Shown here one piece after another: positions 1 to 9,600 of a stretch of 64,000 nucleotides of DNA. Location of the stretch: NCBI GenBank assembly GCA_037367405.1, contig JAZKJV010010759.1, positions 124,001-188,000 on the forward strand, read 5' to 3'. Position 1 is the first letter of the stretch. Every line of letters starts with the position of its first letter. Under the pieces are notes generated by a model, which had not been told where the DNA came from, searched no databases, and saw nothing but the letters and a program-made list of their open reading frames with translations. The stretch comes from Ottelia alismoides (lineage: Eukaryota; Streptophyta; Magnoliopsida; Alismatales; Hydrocharitaceae). The position numbers and the translations under genes were made by a program.

Positions 1-363
1 CTCAATATCTACTCATGACTTGGTTCAGAACCCACTAACTTTTCACCTTGCATAAGCAAGATATGTCGATGAGAGGTGCAGATGACATGCTATGAATATG
101 AAATGCAAGACTCTTTTTTTTCTTTTCATATGCAGAGATGATGTGCAAGAGTAAATAAGAAGCCTTATTTTCAACATTTTTTCACACACTGGTATACCTC
201 CTATTATACAAGTATTTTATGAGTAATATACAGATTATACAAGTGTATTTTACAAAAAATTTTACCCCACCTGTAATTATTGCATAATATATACAAAAAA
301 ATGCGAAAATACGTGAAAGTACGAGCTATGGGTAAAGTATATATGTAATATATACACGCCCCC
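1..363 (-). other. E1 3' untranslated region (partial)
   Basis: No gene is seen. The AT-rich stretch matches, in reverse, the 3' region of E3 around 19010-19400, including the shared block near GTTCTGAACCAAGT (about 20-40 here, 19360-19375 in E3). It leads towards the 3' LTR, which is off the left edge. Confidence 0.6.
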
Positions 364-712
364 CTATACTTAGCGTGTGCTATGTCCTCACAACACGAAA
401 AGCGACTAAAAAGACATAGCTCGGGCTAAGCGTAGGAGAGCTAAAACGTATAGAAGTCGCACCGCCCCCCTATACTTAGGCTATGGAAGCCTAAGTGTAG
501 AAGAAGATCAAAAATTGGGCGGACGAGGGCAAGAAGGGAAAATGGATGAGTATATACATGGCTGGCATCGGTCGCCCCTATACTTAGGCTCTAGTCAGCC
601 TAAGTATAGGTTAGGAGTGAGTATGAGGACCGATGTGATGTGGAGGATGCACAGTGAATGGATGCGGGTCACTCTCCCCACTATACTTAGGATTTGATTG
701 TCCTAAGTATAG
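364..712 (-). repeat. E1 array of four hairpins (CTATACTTAGG type)
   Basis: Inverted repeats at 681-712, 578-609 and 470-500 have stems of about 11-13 bp (CTATACTTAGG with CCTAAGTATAG) around short loops of different sequence. A longer imperfect hairpin pairs 364-386 with 413-435. On the sense (minus) strand the order after the last reading frame is three short hairpins, then the long one. The same order is found in E2, E3, E5 and E9. Confidence 0.85.
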
Positions 713-811
713 TCATGAAATGAAACGATATTGAGTTGGGGCGAGTGATTCGAATCACTGGGAAGGGAGGGAGGGAAAGTATATACAAGAAAGAATGAGA
801 ATATAAAAAGA

Positions 812-1701
812 CTAAGAAGGTTTGTGACGAACCTTCTTGCGGACGCGGGGAGGTGGATAATATACATATGTGTTGCTGTCGGAATCATCCTCAGATGAAT
901 AATAGTGAGGTGTAGGGATCTTCCAACGAGGGTCGACACACGGCTGCTTGCTTAAATATGGCTTGAGGACAACCAAACTGAGCTCACTCATATAAATTAC
1001 CTTATCCGGACCAGATGAGGACTCTTCCGAAAATTCCTTCTCCGGTGTGTTGAAGGAAACTTTCTTAGTCGGTTTGCTAGAACCTGAATCATTGAGAGGG
1101 AGATGAGAGCGACACGTCTTGAGAGGTTCGGGGGAACTCCTCGAGGATTCAATTCTCGACTTCCTCTCACTAGATAACCGACTAGAAGAGGGAGCAACCG
1201 TGTTTTTATGTGGATTCAATTTACCTTGGTTGTTTCCTTTGAAGGTTCGGGATGGGGTGTGGTGCTGACCATGGGTTCCTCATCAGACAAGTCACCATAT
1301 AGATTGTAATATTCCTGAAGGGTCAGCACACGGCTCGGGAATGTGCCAACGATCTCAGTTGGCTTGGCATTATTGGGCTCTTGTGTCGGAACATCAAATT
1401 TATCAAGGCAATCAACAAAGGTCATGTCCGACTTAATGATAGCTTCTGGTCGTGAGTCCTCCTTAGAAGCTGTCATGGCGGTGGTGCAAGCAGTTGATGA
1501 AGTGAAGATGTGTTGAGTCTCAGAACTAACAGTTGTCCGAATAGTCGATTTCTCAGGTATAGCAGAGAGGTGGGACTCATTTACCTCTTGATGGTCACAA
1601 CTGTCAACGGATGTGCGGGTCACCTTAGAGTAAAGTGTATCAAAGAACGGGTGAGGTCGATGTGCTCCCAATGCTGAAAATCGATCTCCCGAGTCTCGCA
1701 A
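812..1701 (-). pseudogene. E1 C-terminal extension after the protease (unknown function)
   Basis: Two overlapping open pieces (1701-1216 and 1219-812) are one protein split by a frameshift; E3 carries a homologue at about 17680-18553. I recognise no domain. Matching blocks in the two copies include RPHPFFDTLYSK, NAKPTEI, RVLTLQ-YY-LYGD, SDEEPMVST, VAPSSSRLSS and IYMSELS. The chain ends in a basic tail, RKKVRHKPS, then a stop. It occupies the place where RT, RNase H and integrase sit in autonomous relatives. It may be the remnant of a linker or a product particular to non-autonomous elements; function unknown. Confidence 0.6.
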
Positions 1702-2187
1702 TCTATAATCGCCTTAGCTGAGGCTAAGAACGGCTTCCCGAGAATAATAGGAGACTGGATGAACTCTCCTCGGTGCTCAATGTCAATGACTGTGAAGTCT
1801 ACCTGGAGTAGAGCACCTTGGAAAGTAATGATGACTGAAATATTTCCTCTAGACCGTTTGATGGATCGATCAGCTAGATGAACGATCTCTCTCGATTTTC
1901 TGATTGGCCTAAGTTTGAGTTTGTCAAACACAGAGGTCGGGAGGATATTTATCGGGGAGTCATCATCGATTATTGCATGGGTAAAGATGGTGTCTTTGAT
2001 TTCACATTCCACTCGAGGCAACCGCTTCACTTTGTGGCTCTTGGTCTTTCTCCCCATCACCAATGAGGTGGCCATAGACACTATGTGTCTTTCAGTCCTT
2101 GTTCTCTTAGTACTCGACCTCTTGGGCATCAATTTACTCTTTACAAATCTCTTGAGGTCGGGGAAGTGATCTATGGCCTTTATTAAG
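1620..2187 (-). pseudogene. E1 retroviral-type aspartic protease
   Basis: This is a pepsin-like retropepsin fold of gypsy type, expected to cleave the element's polyprotein. The frame from about 2132 to 1620 shows IIDDDSPINILP where the active-site loop belongs, then DKLKLRPIRK, a flap region and PIILGKPFLASAKAIIDCETREIDF, the usual end of plant gypsy proteases. The normal D-S/T-G triad reads D-D-D here, and E3 has the same change, so glycine was lost before the copies separated. The upstream gag frame is offset by one base at about 2190, where E1 has an extra T compared with E3. After REIDF the frame shifts again into the extension. Confidence 0.75.
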
Positions 2188-2193
2188 GGAAGA

Positions 2194-3042
2194 TTAAAAA
2201 ATCAATTCTTCATCGAGTGCTTCCCTTATGACAGGATCCAATTTTTTTAGGTCTTTTTCATTTTCAATTTTTATGGTGGTTTTTGGTTTTTCAATTTTTT
2301 TGGTTCTTTTGGTGAATGAATGGTCAGACTCTGGATTGGAAGGCAAGGGGTTAGTAGAAGTGGGAGATAGAATGGACTCCAGCTGTACAAACGGTGTGGT
2401 TTTCCTAATGCTTGCTCGGTTTTCAACCTCAAAACTACTCATGTCTTTTCTCACTTTTATACCCAGGCTGGAAGAAATTGAGTGTAATATTCCCATGACA
2501 TCTCTCAACTCGTTACCAAATGATTCATTTTTCTTAATAAGTCTAGAGATGTCATCCTCCACAAGATTCTCATGATAAATCAAGGAAGAGTTCTGCTCAA
2601 GTGGAGGATACTGCTGAGATATTGGGGTTTCATACTCAACATACCTAGACTCTGGCATGTAATTCTGGGTCGAGTATGGACCATCTGAATGGCAGATAGT
2701 GGTCGGAGCCTCATATAATGGAGTCAATGAAACAGGGACTGAAAAGTCTAGGTCATGAGTCCAATCTTGTGATTGTATAGGCTCTTCGAATGAAGGCTGG
2801 TTAATGGAGGCTTGATCACTAAAGTCAATCAAGTCTGGAAAATCACAATGTGCATGCCTCTCCATTTGGTATGTTTGATCGACCATGTTATGCCCTAAGG
2901 TCAAGTCAGGATGTGTATATGTAAATTGTGGTATGGTCCCTACTTGAGGTGAGAATGAAGTATGTGGGGGCATATACTTTTGCCAATCATCTGCCTCAGC
3001 AGTGGCTTGCTCTTCATTTGATTCTTTGATTCCTGCAAGCTC
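2194..3042 (-). pseudogene. E1 gag-like reading frame
   Basis: Open frame directly after the TGA that ends ORF1 and in the same frame; the first methionine is at 2973 (MPPHTSFSP). It has an acidic, Asn/Ser-rich middle (NYMPESRYVEYETP), a possible helical stretch (VEDDISRLIKKNESFGNELR) and a Lys-rich tail (KRTKKIEKPKTTIK) before the protease. No CCHC zinc knuckle is seen and the classic retrotransposon gag domain is not obvious, so calling it gag rests mainly on position. E3 has a clear homologue at 16369-17219. The end at 2194 is caused by a one-base insertion; in E3 the frame continues toward the protease. Confidence 0.55.
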
Positions 3043-3300
3043 TCAAGAGTAAGGACAGTCAGCCCAAGGGGGAAGTGGACCCGGAGTGTTAGAATATGGA
3101 GTAGGTGAGAAATGTGAAGAAGTGGAGAAGTCGGTCGGAGTTCTGACTTCATAATCGGGTCGAGGTGGAACCGACCACGGGTATGGGTCTCCCGTGGATG
3201 GCAGAGGATATATGGAAGAAAGAGAAGGCGAAGATGAGCGGTATATGGTAGAGGAGGAATGACCAGAGGTCACAAGGTATGAGGACCAATATCCCGACAT
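3043..3300 (-). CDS. E1 ORF1, short Ser/Pro/Tyr-rich protein of unknown function
   Basis: An 85-residue frame starting MSGYWSSYLV and ending DCPYS before TGA. E3 has a matching frame at 16144-16368 that starts MSAHQF and ends DCPYY before a TGA at the same place; a TAA lies two codons upstream of the E3 start, which fixes the methionine there. Shared features are the STSSHFSPTPYSN block and the W-DCPY end. No domain or signal peptide is recognised. It could be a free upstream ORF or the N-terminus of gag joined by stop-codon read-through, because the following frame is in phase. Confidence 0.5.
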   Translation of the reverse strand: MSGYWSSYLVTSGHSSSTIYRSSSPSLSSIYPLPSTGDPYPWSVPPRPDYEVRTPTDFSTSSHFSPTPYSNTPGPLPPWADCPYS

Positions 3301-4698
3301 CTTGAGGAGGAAATGATGAATGTAAGTAGAGCGAGGTAGAAAATGCGCAATTACGCAGGATAACACACACGGACAGATGCGAAGACAAACACAAGAGCAA
3401 ACCCTGAGTTCACACTCAACACGGTGAAGGACTCGAAATCGAGTCCAATTAATCTTGTTAATTTTTAAGTGTGATTTTTCAAGCAAGATAACAAGGATTT
3501 ACGCGGCCTATAGGGGAGTCTGTTAAAAAGCCGGATGCATCTCCCATGTTAAACCTGTCGCCTAAGATACTGCCGGTCCTTCCTTTCTTCGGTCCTATCC
3601 CAAGTTGATGGACTCAAAGACCATGCCCCTATATACCTGCAAGCAGGCGGAGGCTGAAAAGGCTGGGACTTCACCCCGAAGGGTTACTAGCAACTTGTCG
3701 TGAAGTACCGCTGGTTCACCCCTGACTACCCGCGAACAGGCGGGGGCTACTTGGTACTAGTCAGTGAATATAAAAATATTCAACTCGTGATATTTGCTCT
3801 GATCAGTTGGCCTATGATATGGAAGGTGGGGATTTGGGATCTGCCTTAAGGTGTTCACACAAACTCAAATACCCTCACTCAACCTGAAAACAAGGTCGGG
3901 GATTAGTCTCCCGCAAACAATTTTCTAATTTTATCGATTTTTTTGGTCAATAATGTTAGCAGTCCCTGTTTTAAGTTAAGTTCTCACTTGTTAGTCCAAC
4001 CACACAGCATGCCTAACGTCCAGTCCCAATTTTTGTTTAATTTATGTTTGAAAAACAGAGGGAGAAATCGAGAAAAGCCGATGCACGAAAAAATGATGAT
4101 GCTTATGCTGAGTTTAGAAGACTTACAGTGATCCCTTCGCTTGTATGCAGGATGCAGAACATAATTGAAATTTTTACACTACATGTAAATGCAGACGACA
4201 AAATCCGCTCCTAGACAGGCAGTTCTAATAGCGAGTGAAGAACATGTTGATTTGACTAGATCTACGGTCTAAGTGCGTCTTTTAAGTGTATTGTGTGGTC
4301 CTAAAAAATTTACGAGCACAAGGAATTCCTAAAGTGGCTCGAGGAGCTGCTAGTGTAAGCCTAAGTTACAATTCAAACCACACAGCACACGGGGACACAG
4401 TTCCACTATGTTTACACGCTCGAGAACCCAAACGGGAACCGCTAGAAAGGATGCGAAAAAATAAGAAATACAAGTCCTCTCAAATCACTCGAACAAATTA
4501 AGATGCAAGTTCCTCAAAGCGTCTTCGACTCCGGCGTCCCTCGCACAAAAACAAGTTGAGGTCAGATAGAGAACGACACAAAAATGTAAAAATTTAAAAG
4601 ACAGAGAAATATTTACAAGAAAAACTGGGGTTCAGACTACTCGGGGGTATAAAATCAAACATTCAGAATTTCACTGCAAATTAACCTAAGCCGTGCCT
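3301..4698 (-). other. E1 5' leader with small conserved hairpins
   Basis: Untranslated leader between PBS and ORF1, homologous to 14713-16143 of E3. It contains two related small hairpins at 3717-3747 (CCGC/GCGG stem) and 3624-3654 (CCTGC/GCAGG stem), with a third, AACCC-TTCG-GGGT, between them near 3680. Short open frames here are not shared with E3 and I do not count them as genes. Confidence 0.6.
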
Positions 4699-4716
4699 CC
4701 CCAGCAACGATGCCAT
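4699..4716 (-). promoter_or_regulatory. E1 primer-binding site
   Basis: On the minus strand, TGGCATCGTTGCTGGGGA lies two bases inside the LTR end. It differs at only a few positions from the PBS of E3, E7 and E9, and matches the 18-nt tRNA-complementary site usual in plant gypsy elements (tRNA-Asp type, from memory). Confidence 0.8.
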
Positions 4717-4718
4717 TT

Positions 4719-7700
4719 TGATAAGCGCTCCCACTACCCTTGTTAATTCGAGCAAATTAATGCCCAAATTAATTGATTAATGTTCGTTGCAGTCGGATAA
4801 CGAGAGCGAATCAAAAACCACTTTCAATTATATTCAAGTTAATCTCTAGCGGTAATTTTTTTTACTTGGTAGAACTCCAAGGTCGAACTCCGGGAGGCAG
4901 CTGTCTCCTTAGGTAGATTTTTAGCAAATTTCCAATGTTCAATTTTCAGAGAGAATATTTTTGGTCTTTTTCGGTTTTTTTATGGAAGACACATGCAAAA
5001 TCAGGCCAGTTTTAATGTTAAATCAGATAAGTGTTCAAATGAGGTCCAAAAATTAAGAAACTGGGCCAGATGATGAAATGGTATGAAATTAAGCTACCCT
5101 AATTTTTTTGGAATTTTCTGACACTAAATGAATTTACTGTGAATTAAAAATGAATGCAAGGTGATTTTGACTAATTTAATTTTAATAAATGTCAAATCAC
5201 AATATTTTTGGGAATAAAATTATCCTAGATAGATCTAAAGATGAGGAATCCAGAAAAATTACCAGACCTTAATTTTGATGTGAAATGGACCTATTAAAAA
5301 TAAACTAAGGAAATCACCAAATAATTTATTTAAGCCTCGAAATGTGTGCAATTGAGATGAAATTTTTATGCAATGTGCATCTAATTATCCTAGATCTAAT
5401 GTGATTTTTTTGGGAATTTTTGAAGTTACATAGAATTTACTATTAATTAAAAGGTTAAATTGGGCAAAATATCACAGAAATAAACCAATTAATCAAATAA
5501 AAATTCCACTGATATCACAAAATTATGCTGTCACATAAGATAAAGGACAAGTAAACTACAACATGCAATTTTTGGAATTTAAAAATGATGAAATATGGTC
5601 ACCTAAATATGTGTGCAAGGACAGGGGTATAACTGCAATACATGAATTTAAAATTGATAAAAAATAAAATATGCTGACAGGGACCTTTATGCAATAACAT
5701 AGAATGCAGGGGTGTGGAATGCAATTTCTCCACAAGCGCACGTGCTCCTCACGTGGGGGCGCTTCGCAGGGACTGATTTGTAATTTCAGAAACTTCCCGG
5801 GGCCTTGATGCCATTTTCCCAGGCCGCACGTGCAGACCACGTGGGGTACCCTAGGCTCTGTGGAATTCTGAGGCTCGGGCATTGACCCAGCTGCTCTGGA
5901 GGTTCGGTCGAAGGCTCGGAGCCTAGAGGTCGGGGAAGAGGCTCGGATCAAGGCGACGTGACGCGATCAAGACCGTAGGATCACAGCAGATCCAACGGCG
6001 ATGGAATGATGACGCGTGGCGTAATCCGGGACCGTGGGATCAAGAGGAATCCAACGGTGCCTGGGTATCGATGAAGAGGGCGACGTGGCTGATCTGTCGC
6101 CGCTGGATCGTGATAAATCCAACGGCTCTCTGCTGCTCCGATTGATGTCAACGTGGCTTGCTCCTGAGCATGGGATCAAGGATGATCCTACGGCTCCTTC
6201 GCGAAGCGATGAGGCGTGATCTTGACCGTTCGATCAAGATGATCGAACGGTGGCTGAATGTCTTCCTCAACGGCCCTCCGCCTCCTGCGGAGGAGAAGGC
6301 GGGGCTCCGGCGTAGCTGTCTTTGCTCCACCATTCCTTCCTGTCGTCGGTGAAGGTCGATGGCGAGTCAGAGGTATCTGGGAAGATGCGCGGATGGTCGG
6401 CGAAGCCTCCGGTGACCTCAGGAGTGGAGAAGGAGCTCTAGGGCACGGTGGCGGTGAAGCTCGAAGGGAGCTCCGACGAGCTTCCGGCCAGTGCAAAGGA
6501 TATCACCTGCAGGGGATCTATAGCCGAAGCACGAAACTGCTCGTGGAGTTGCTGGGAACAAGATGCGAGGCCTATGAATGAGTAGGGGGTGTCCGGTGAT
6601 GGTGCTCCGCCTAGGTGGCGGAGCTAGCATCGGTGAAAGGTGGGTGACGGTGTTTGAGGATAAGGAAGGGTGCGCGAAGATCGGAGTTCCGTCGCGGAGC
6701 TCGGAGGGATGAAGGTGGAGTAAGAAGATGACTTTGGAGGGTGAATTAAATCGGAGAAAAGCAAAGAAAATAAGAAGAAGATCAGAAGAGGATGGAGGTA
6801 GCTACCTGGGGAATGGAGCTCAGGTTTGAGCTCCAAGTCGTTGCTCGAAGGTCGATAGATGTCCTGAGCTCATGCAGCTTCACGGAGGAGGCTGCAGCAC
6901 GGCGGAGGCGGCCGTGGATCTCGCTGGAGAAGACACCTGTCTTCTCTTGAAGATACGGTCAATTGCTGTCAACAATCGAATGCTTTGAGCTCTAGGGTTC
7001 CTCACGTAATGACGGATGGGTGTGACAGTGGCCGGAGGTGGTCTATTTATAGGGCAATGGTGGCGGCAGCGATGGAGGAGAGGCAAAATTCGTGGAAGTT
7101 GTCGAGCGTCTCTGGTGGAAGTTGTGGTGAGTGAGGGAGCTGGCGAGGAGGGAAGAGTGTGCTCCATCGTGGCGGTGTTGGCGGTCGAAGAGGGTGGCTG
7201 GAGTGGGTCCGAGAATAGAAAGGGGAAGCCCTTCACGCAAGATCGAGATCGTGGGAGAGAGGGGGTGCCGGAGGTGGAAGACGAGTTCCCAACCGTTGGA
7301 TCTTGTGATCTAACGATCTAGAGCGAGACTCTACGGAATGGCTTGGATTTGATCTGAGGCGAAGCGATCAAAGGGTGTGATTGCACCACGTAGCGCGTCG
7401 AAGGCGAGGCGCCAGCGGACGGAATGGATTAGATTAGGGCATTGATCTAAGGGCTGAGGTGTGAGGCGGAATAAGCGGCTATGATGGAAAGGCATGGGCG
7501 CGATCGTGGGGTACGTAAGCCGACGCGTGGCGCGATCTGGTTGAGGTGCGAATGGAGGGTGATGATGAGAGGTGGGAAATGATCAGACGGTGGAAGTAAA
7601 AGGCGCACGTGGAGAACAGCTGGTCGTTGGATCAAGAAGAGATCCAACGGCTGGAGGCAGTGGCGGATAAGACAGAAGGAAGCGGGCTGCATGGCGCAAT

Positions 7701-8330
7701 CAGAGGGCGCCACGTGGCCAGCTGTGAATGGCTGAGAGGAGAAATGAGTTTAGAAAGAGAAGGAGGTCGAATTTGGAAAAACTCAAAACATAAAAGTTGT
7801 AGATCTTGATGAGATCTACAAGTTTCATGTTGACAAAGACGGAGATGAGGTCAAATATGATACAAAAATACATGAATACAAATATACACATATATAGTAT
7901 ACATAAAGGCCCAAAACCCAACTTCTTCCTACGAGCTCCAAATTGGATGAAATTAGTCTCATTTTAAAGGTCTTTTAATGTGTATTAATCTGAAAGTGAG
8001 CAGACCTATTTTGGAGGTTGTATGAAGGAGTTATGGGCTTTCGAAGATCCAGAGGTTCTAGGGCTCTATTGGGTGCTTTTACGAAGGAGATCTCTGACTT
8101 CCTTTCTTATATTATATATATATATATAATAAGGAAGGTGTTATTTTATAGGTGAATATTTTACAAGTGATCCTGGCTTCTTATTTGATGCAAATGTGAG
8201 TGCTAAAATGCATATATTATGAATGCATGTATGAATGCCAATTGTGCAAGATAAAGGGAAATATGCAGCTATTTACTCGGGAACAAGACTCTATTTTCAA
8301 CTTTTAGAGTGATGAATCACAGATTCATCA
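4719..8330 (-). repeat. E1 5' LTR (type A, about 3.6 kb)
   Basis: On the minus strand it begins TGATGAATCTGTGATTCATCA (in two parts: TGATGAAT...ATTCATCA) and ends CTTATCA just before the PBS. The first 200 bases match the E3 LTR start. The middle (about 5700-7750) is GC-rich and carries a series of CCGTTGGATC...GATCCAACGG inverted repeats. A TATAAATAG on the minus strand at 7046-7051 could be the promoter TATA box. The flanks are AT-rich. Several open frames in the GC-rich part are not conserved in E3. Confidence 0.85.
7046..7051 (-). promoter_or_regulatory. Candidate TATA box of E1 LTR
   Basis: CTATAAATAG on the minus strand, about 1.28 kb inside the LTR within the GC-rich part. Type C LTRs have a TATA-like motif at a similar depth (about 1.0 kb). 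Confidence 0.4.
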
Positions 8331-8889
8331 GAGATCTCAACTCAAATACCGACATCTTGGCGGGTGTGTGTTGACTATTGTTGTTTGAATTCAACGAAAA
8401 AGAAGGACCATTACCCTCTGCCATTCATTGATCAAGTTCTTCAGCGAATTTACTAGGAAAGAATTCTTCTGTTTCTTAGGTGGTTACTCCGGGTATAAAC
8501 AAGTGGCGATTTCCCTTGAAGACCAATAGAAGATGACTTTTACTACTCGTTCGGTACCATGCTTTGAGAAGGATGTCCTTTGGACTCTGCAATGCTCCAC
8601 CTACTTTCCAGAGGTGCATGCTTGTCATTTTCATCAACATGGTGGGAAGATTTCTTGATGTCTTCATAGATGATTTCTCCGTCGACGGTGACAGCTTCGA
8701 TTCTTATCTTTAACACCTAAACAAAGTACTCCAAATATAATGCGAAGTCAATCTTTTACTATCATGGGAGAAGAGCTACTTCATGATTACAGAAGGAATC
8801 ATGCTGGACCATATCGTCTCCAAGCATGGCATGGAGGTCAACCCGACGAAGGTGAATGTTATTGCTAAACTCAAGCCACCTTAGAATGT
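8331..8889 (+). pseudogene. E2 reverse transcriptase fragment, copy 1
   Basis: Broken RT coding sequence: GAGATCTCAA at the start corresponds to E-I-S-T-Q, then LNS-T-K-KDHYPLPFIDQVLQ, GYSGYKQVAI, and FLDVFIDDFSVDGD, in which F-I-D-D is the catalytic motif in the form seen in Athila elements. Several stops and frameshifts. It ends at KLKPP...NV, where sequence similar to copy 2 stops. Copy 2 starts with the same GAGATCTCAA words, about 720 bases later. Confidence 0.7.
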
Positions 8890-8936
8890 TATTTCAATTT
8901 ATTGTTATTTTCAAGCAATCTTTTTCAATCATGAAG

Positions 8937-9600
8937 CTGTGTGAAAGCATACTTCATTTATCCCGTCTTCGACTCCAAATGGGTGAGCCCACTGCATATA
9001 ATTTTTGAGAAATAATGGCTCATCATGGTGAAGAATGACCAAGGGGAGGAGATCTCAACCCAAGTGCCGATATCTTAGTGGGTGTGTGTTGACTATTGTC
9101 ATCTAAATTCAGCAACAAAGACAGACCTTTTCCTCTGCCATTCGTTGATCAAGTTCTTGAGCGACTTGTTGGGAAAGAAGTCTTCTATTTCTTAGATAGT
9201 TACTCTGGATATAGCCAAGTGGCGATTGCCCCTGAAGATCAAGAGAAGATGACTTTCACCTTCTCATGCGGTGCCTATGCTTTCAGAAGGATGTCCTTTG
9301 GGCTCTGCAATGCTCCAACTACTTTCTAGAGGTGCATGATTGTCATTTTTATCGACATGGTGGGAATTTTTCTTGATGTCTTCATGGATGATTCTTCGTC
9401 GATGGTGACAAGTTTGATTCTTATCTTCAACACAAATAGAGTACTCCAAATATACCATGAAATCAATCTTCTACTAACATGGGAGAAGAGCCACTTCATG
9501 GTTACATAAGGAATCATGCTGGGCCATGTCATCTCCAAGTGTGGCATGGAGGTCGACCCGGCGAAGGTGAATGTTATTCTTAAACTCAAGCCACATTAGA
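8937..9600 (+). pseudogene. E2 reverse transcriptase fragment, copy 2
   Basis: This copy starts further upstream in the domain, with FDSKWVSPLHIIFE and IMVKNDQGEEIST, typical of the N-terminal RT palm region. The longest open piece is 9096-9329: KDRPFPLPFVDQVLERL, FLDSYSGYSQVAIAPEDQEK, MSFGLCNAPTTF. It continues to FLDVFMDD with a frameshift just after, and to KVNVILKLKPH. Copies 1 and 2 differ at many positions, so this is not a recent duplication. Non-functional. Confidence 0.75.

Larger units (their letters stand above)
1..8330 (-). mobile_element. E1: partial non-autonomous gypsy (Athila-like) LTR retrotransposon
   Basis: Read on the minus strand, the order is 5' LTR (8330-4719), primer-binding site, leader, short ORF1, gag-like frame, aspartic protease, C-terminal extension, hairpin array and 3' region. 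The 3' LTR would lie left of position 1. No reverse transcriptase, RNase H or integrase is present between protease and hairpins, so the element could not have moved alone. The same layout in E3 shows this is a family trait rather than a local deletion. At its right edge E1 abuts the RT coding sequence of E2 at GAGAT (8331-8335), the likely target duplication, whose mate lies outside the window. All frames are broken by stops or frameshifts. Confidence 0.85.

Noticed and set aside
364..712. Reading the hairpin arrays as a CRISPR array or as MITEs
   Set aside because: Units are inverted repeats with unequal spacers, in fixed order within retrotransposon 3' regions, without target duplications; a CRISPR is not expected in plant nuclear DNA.
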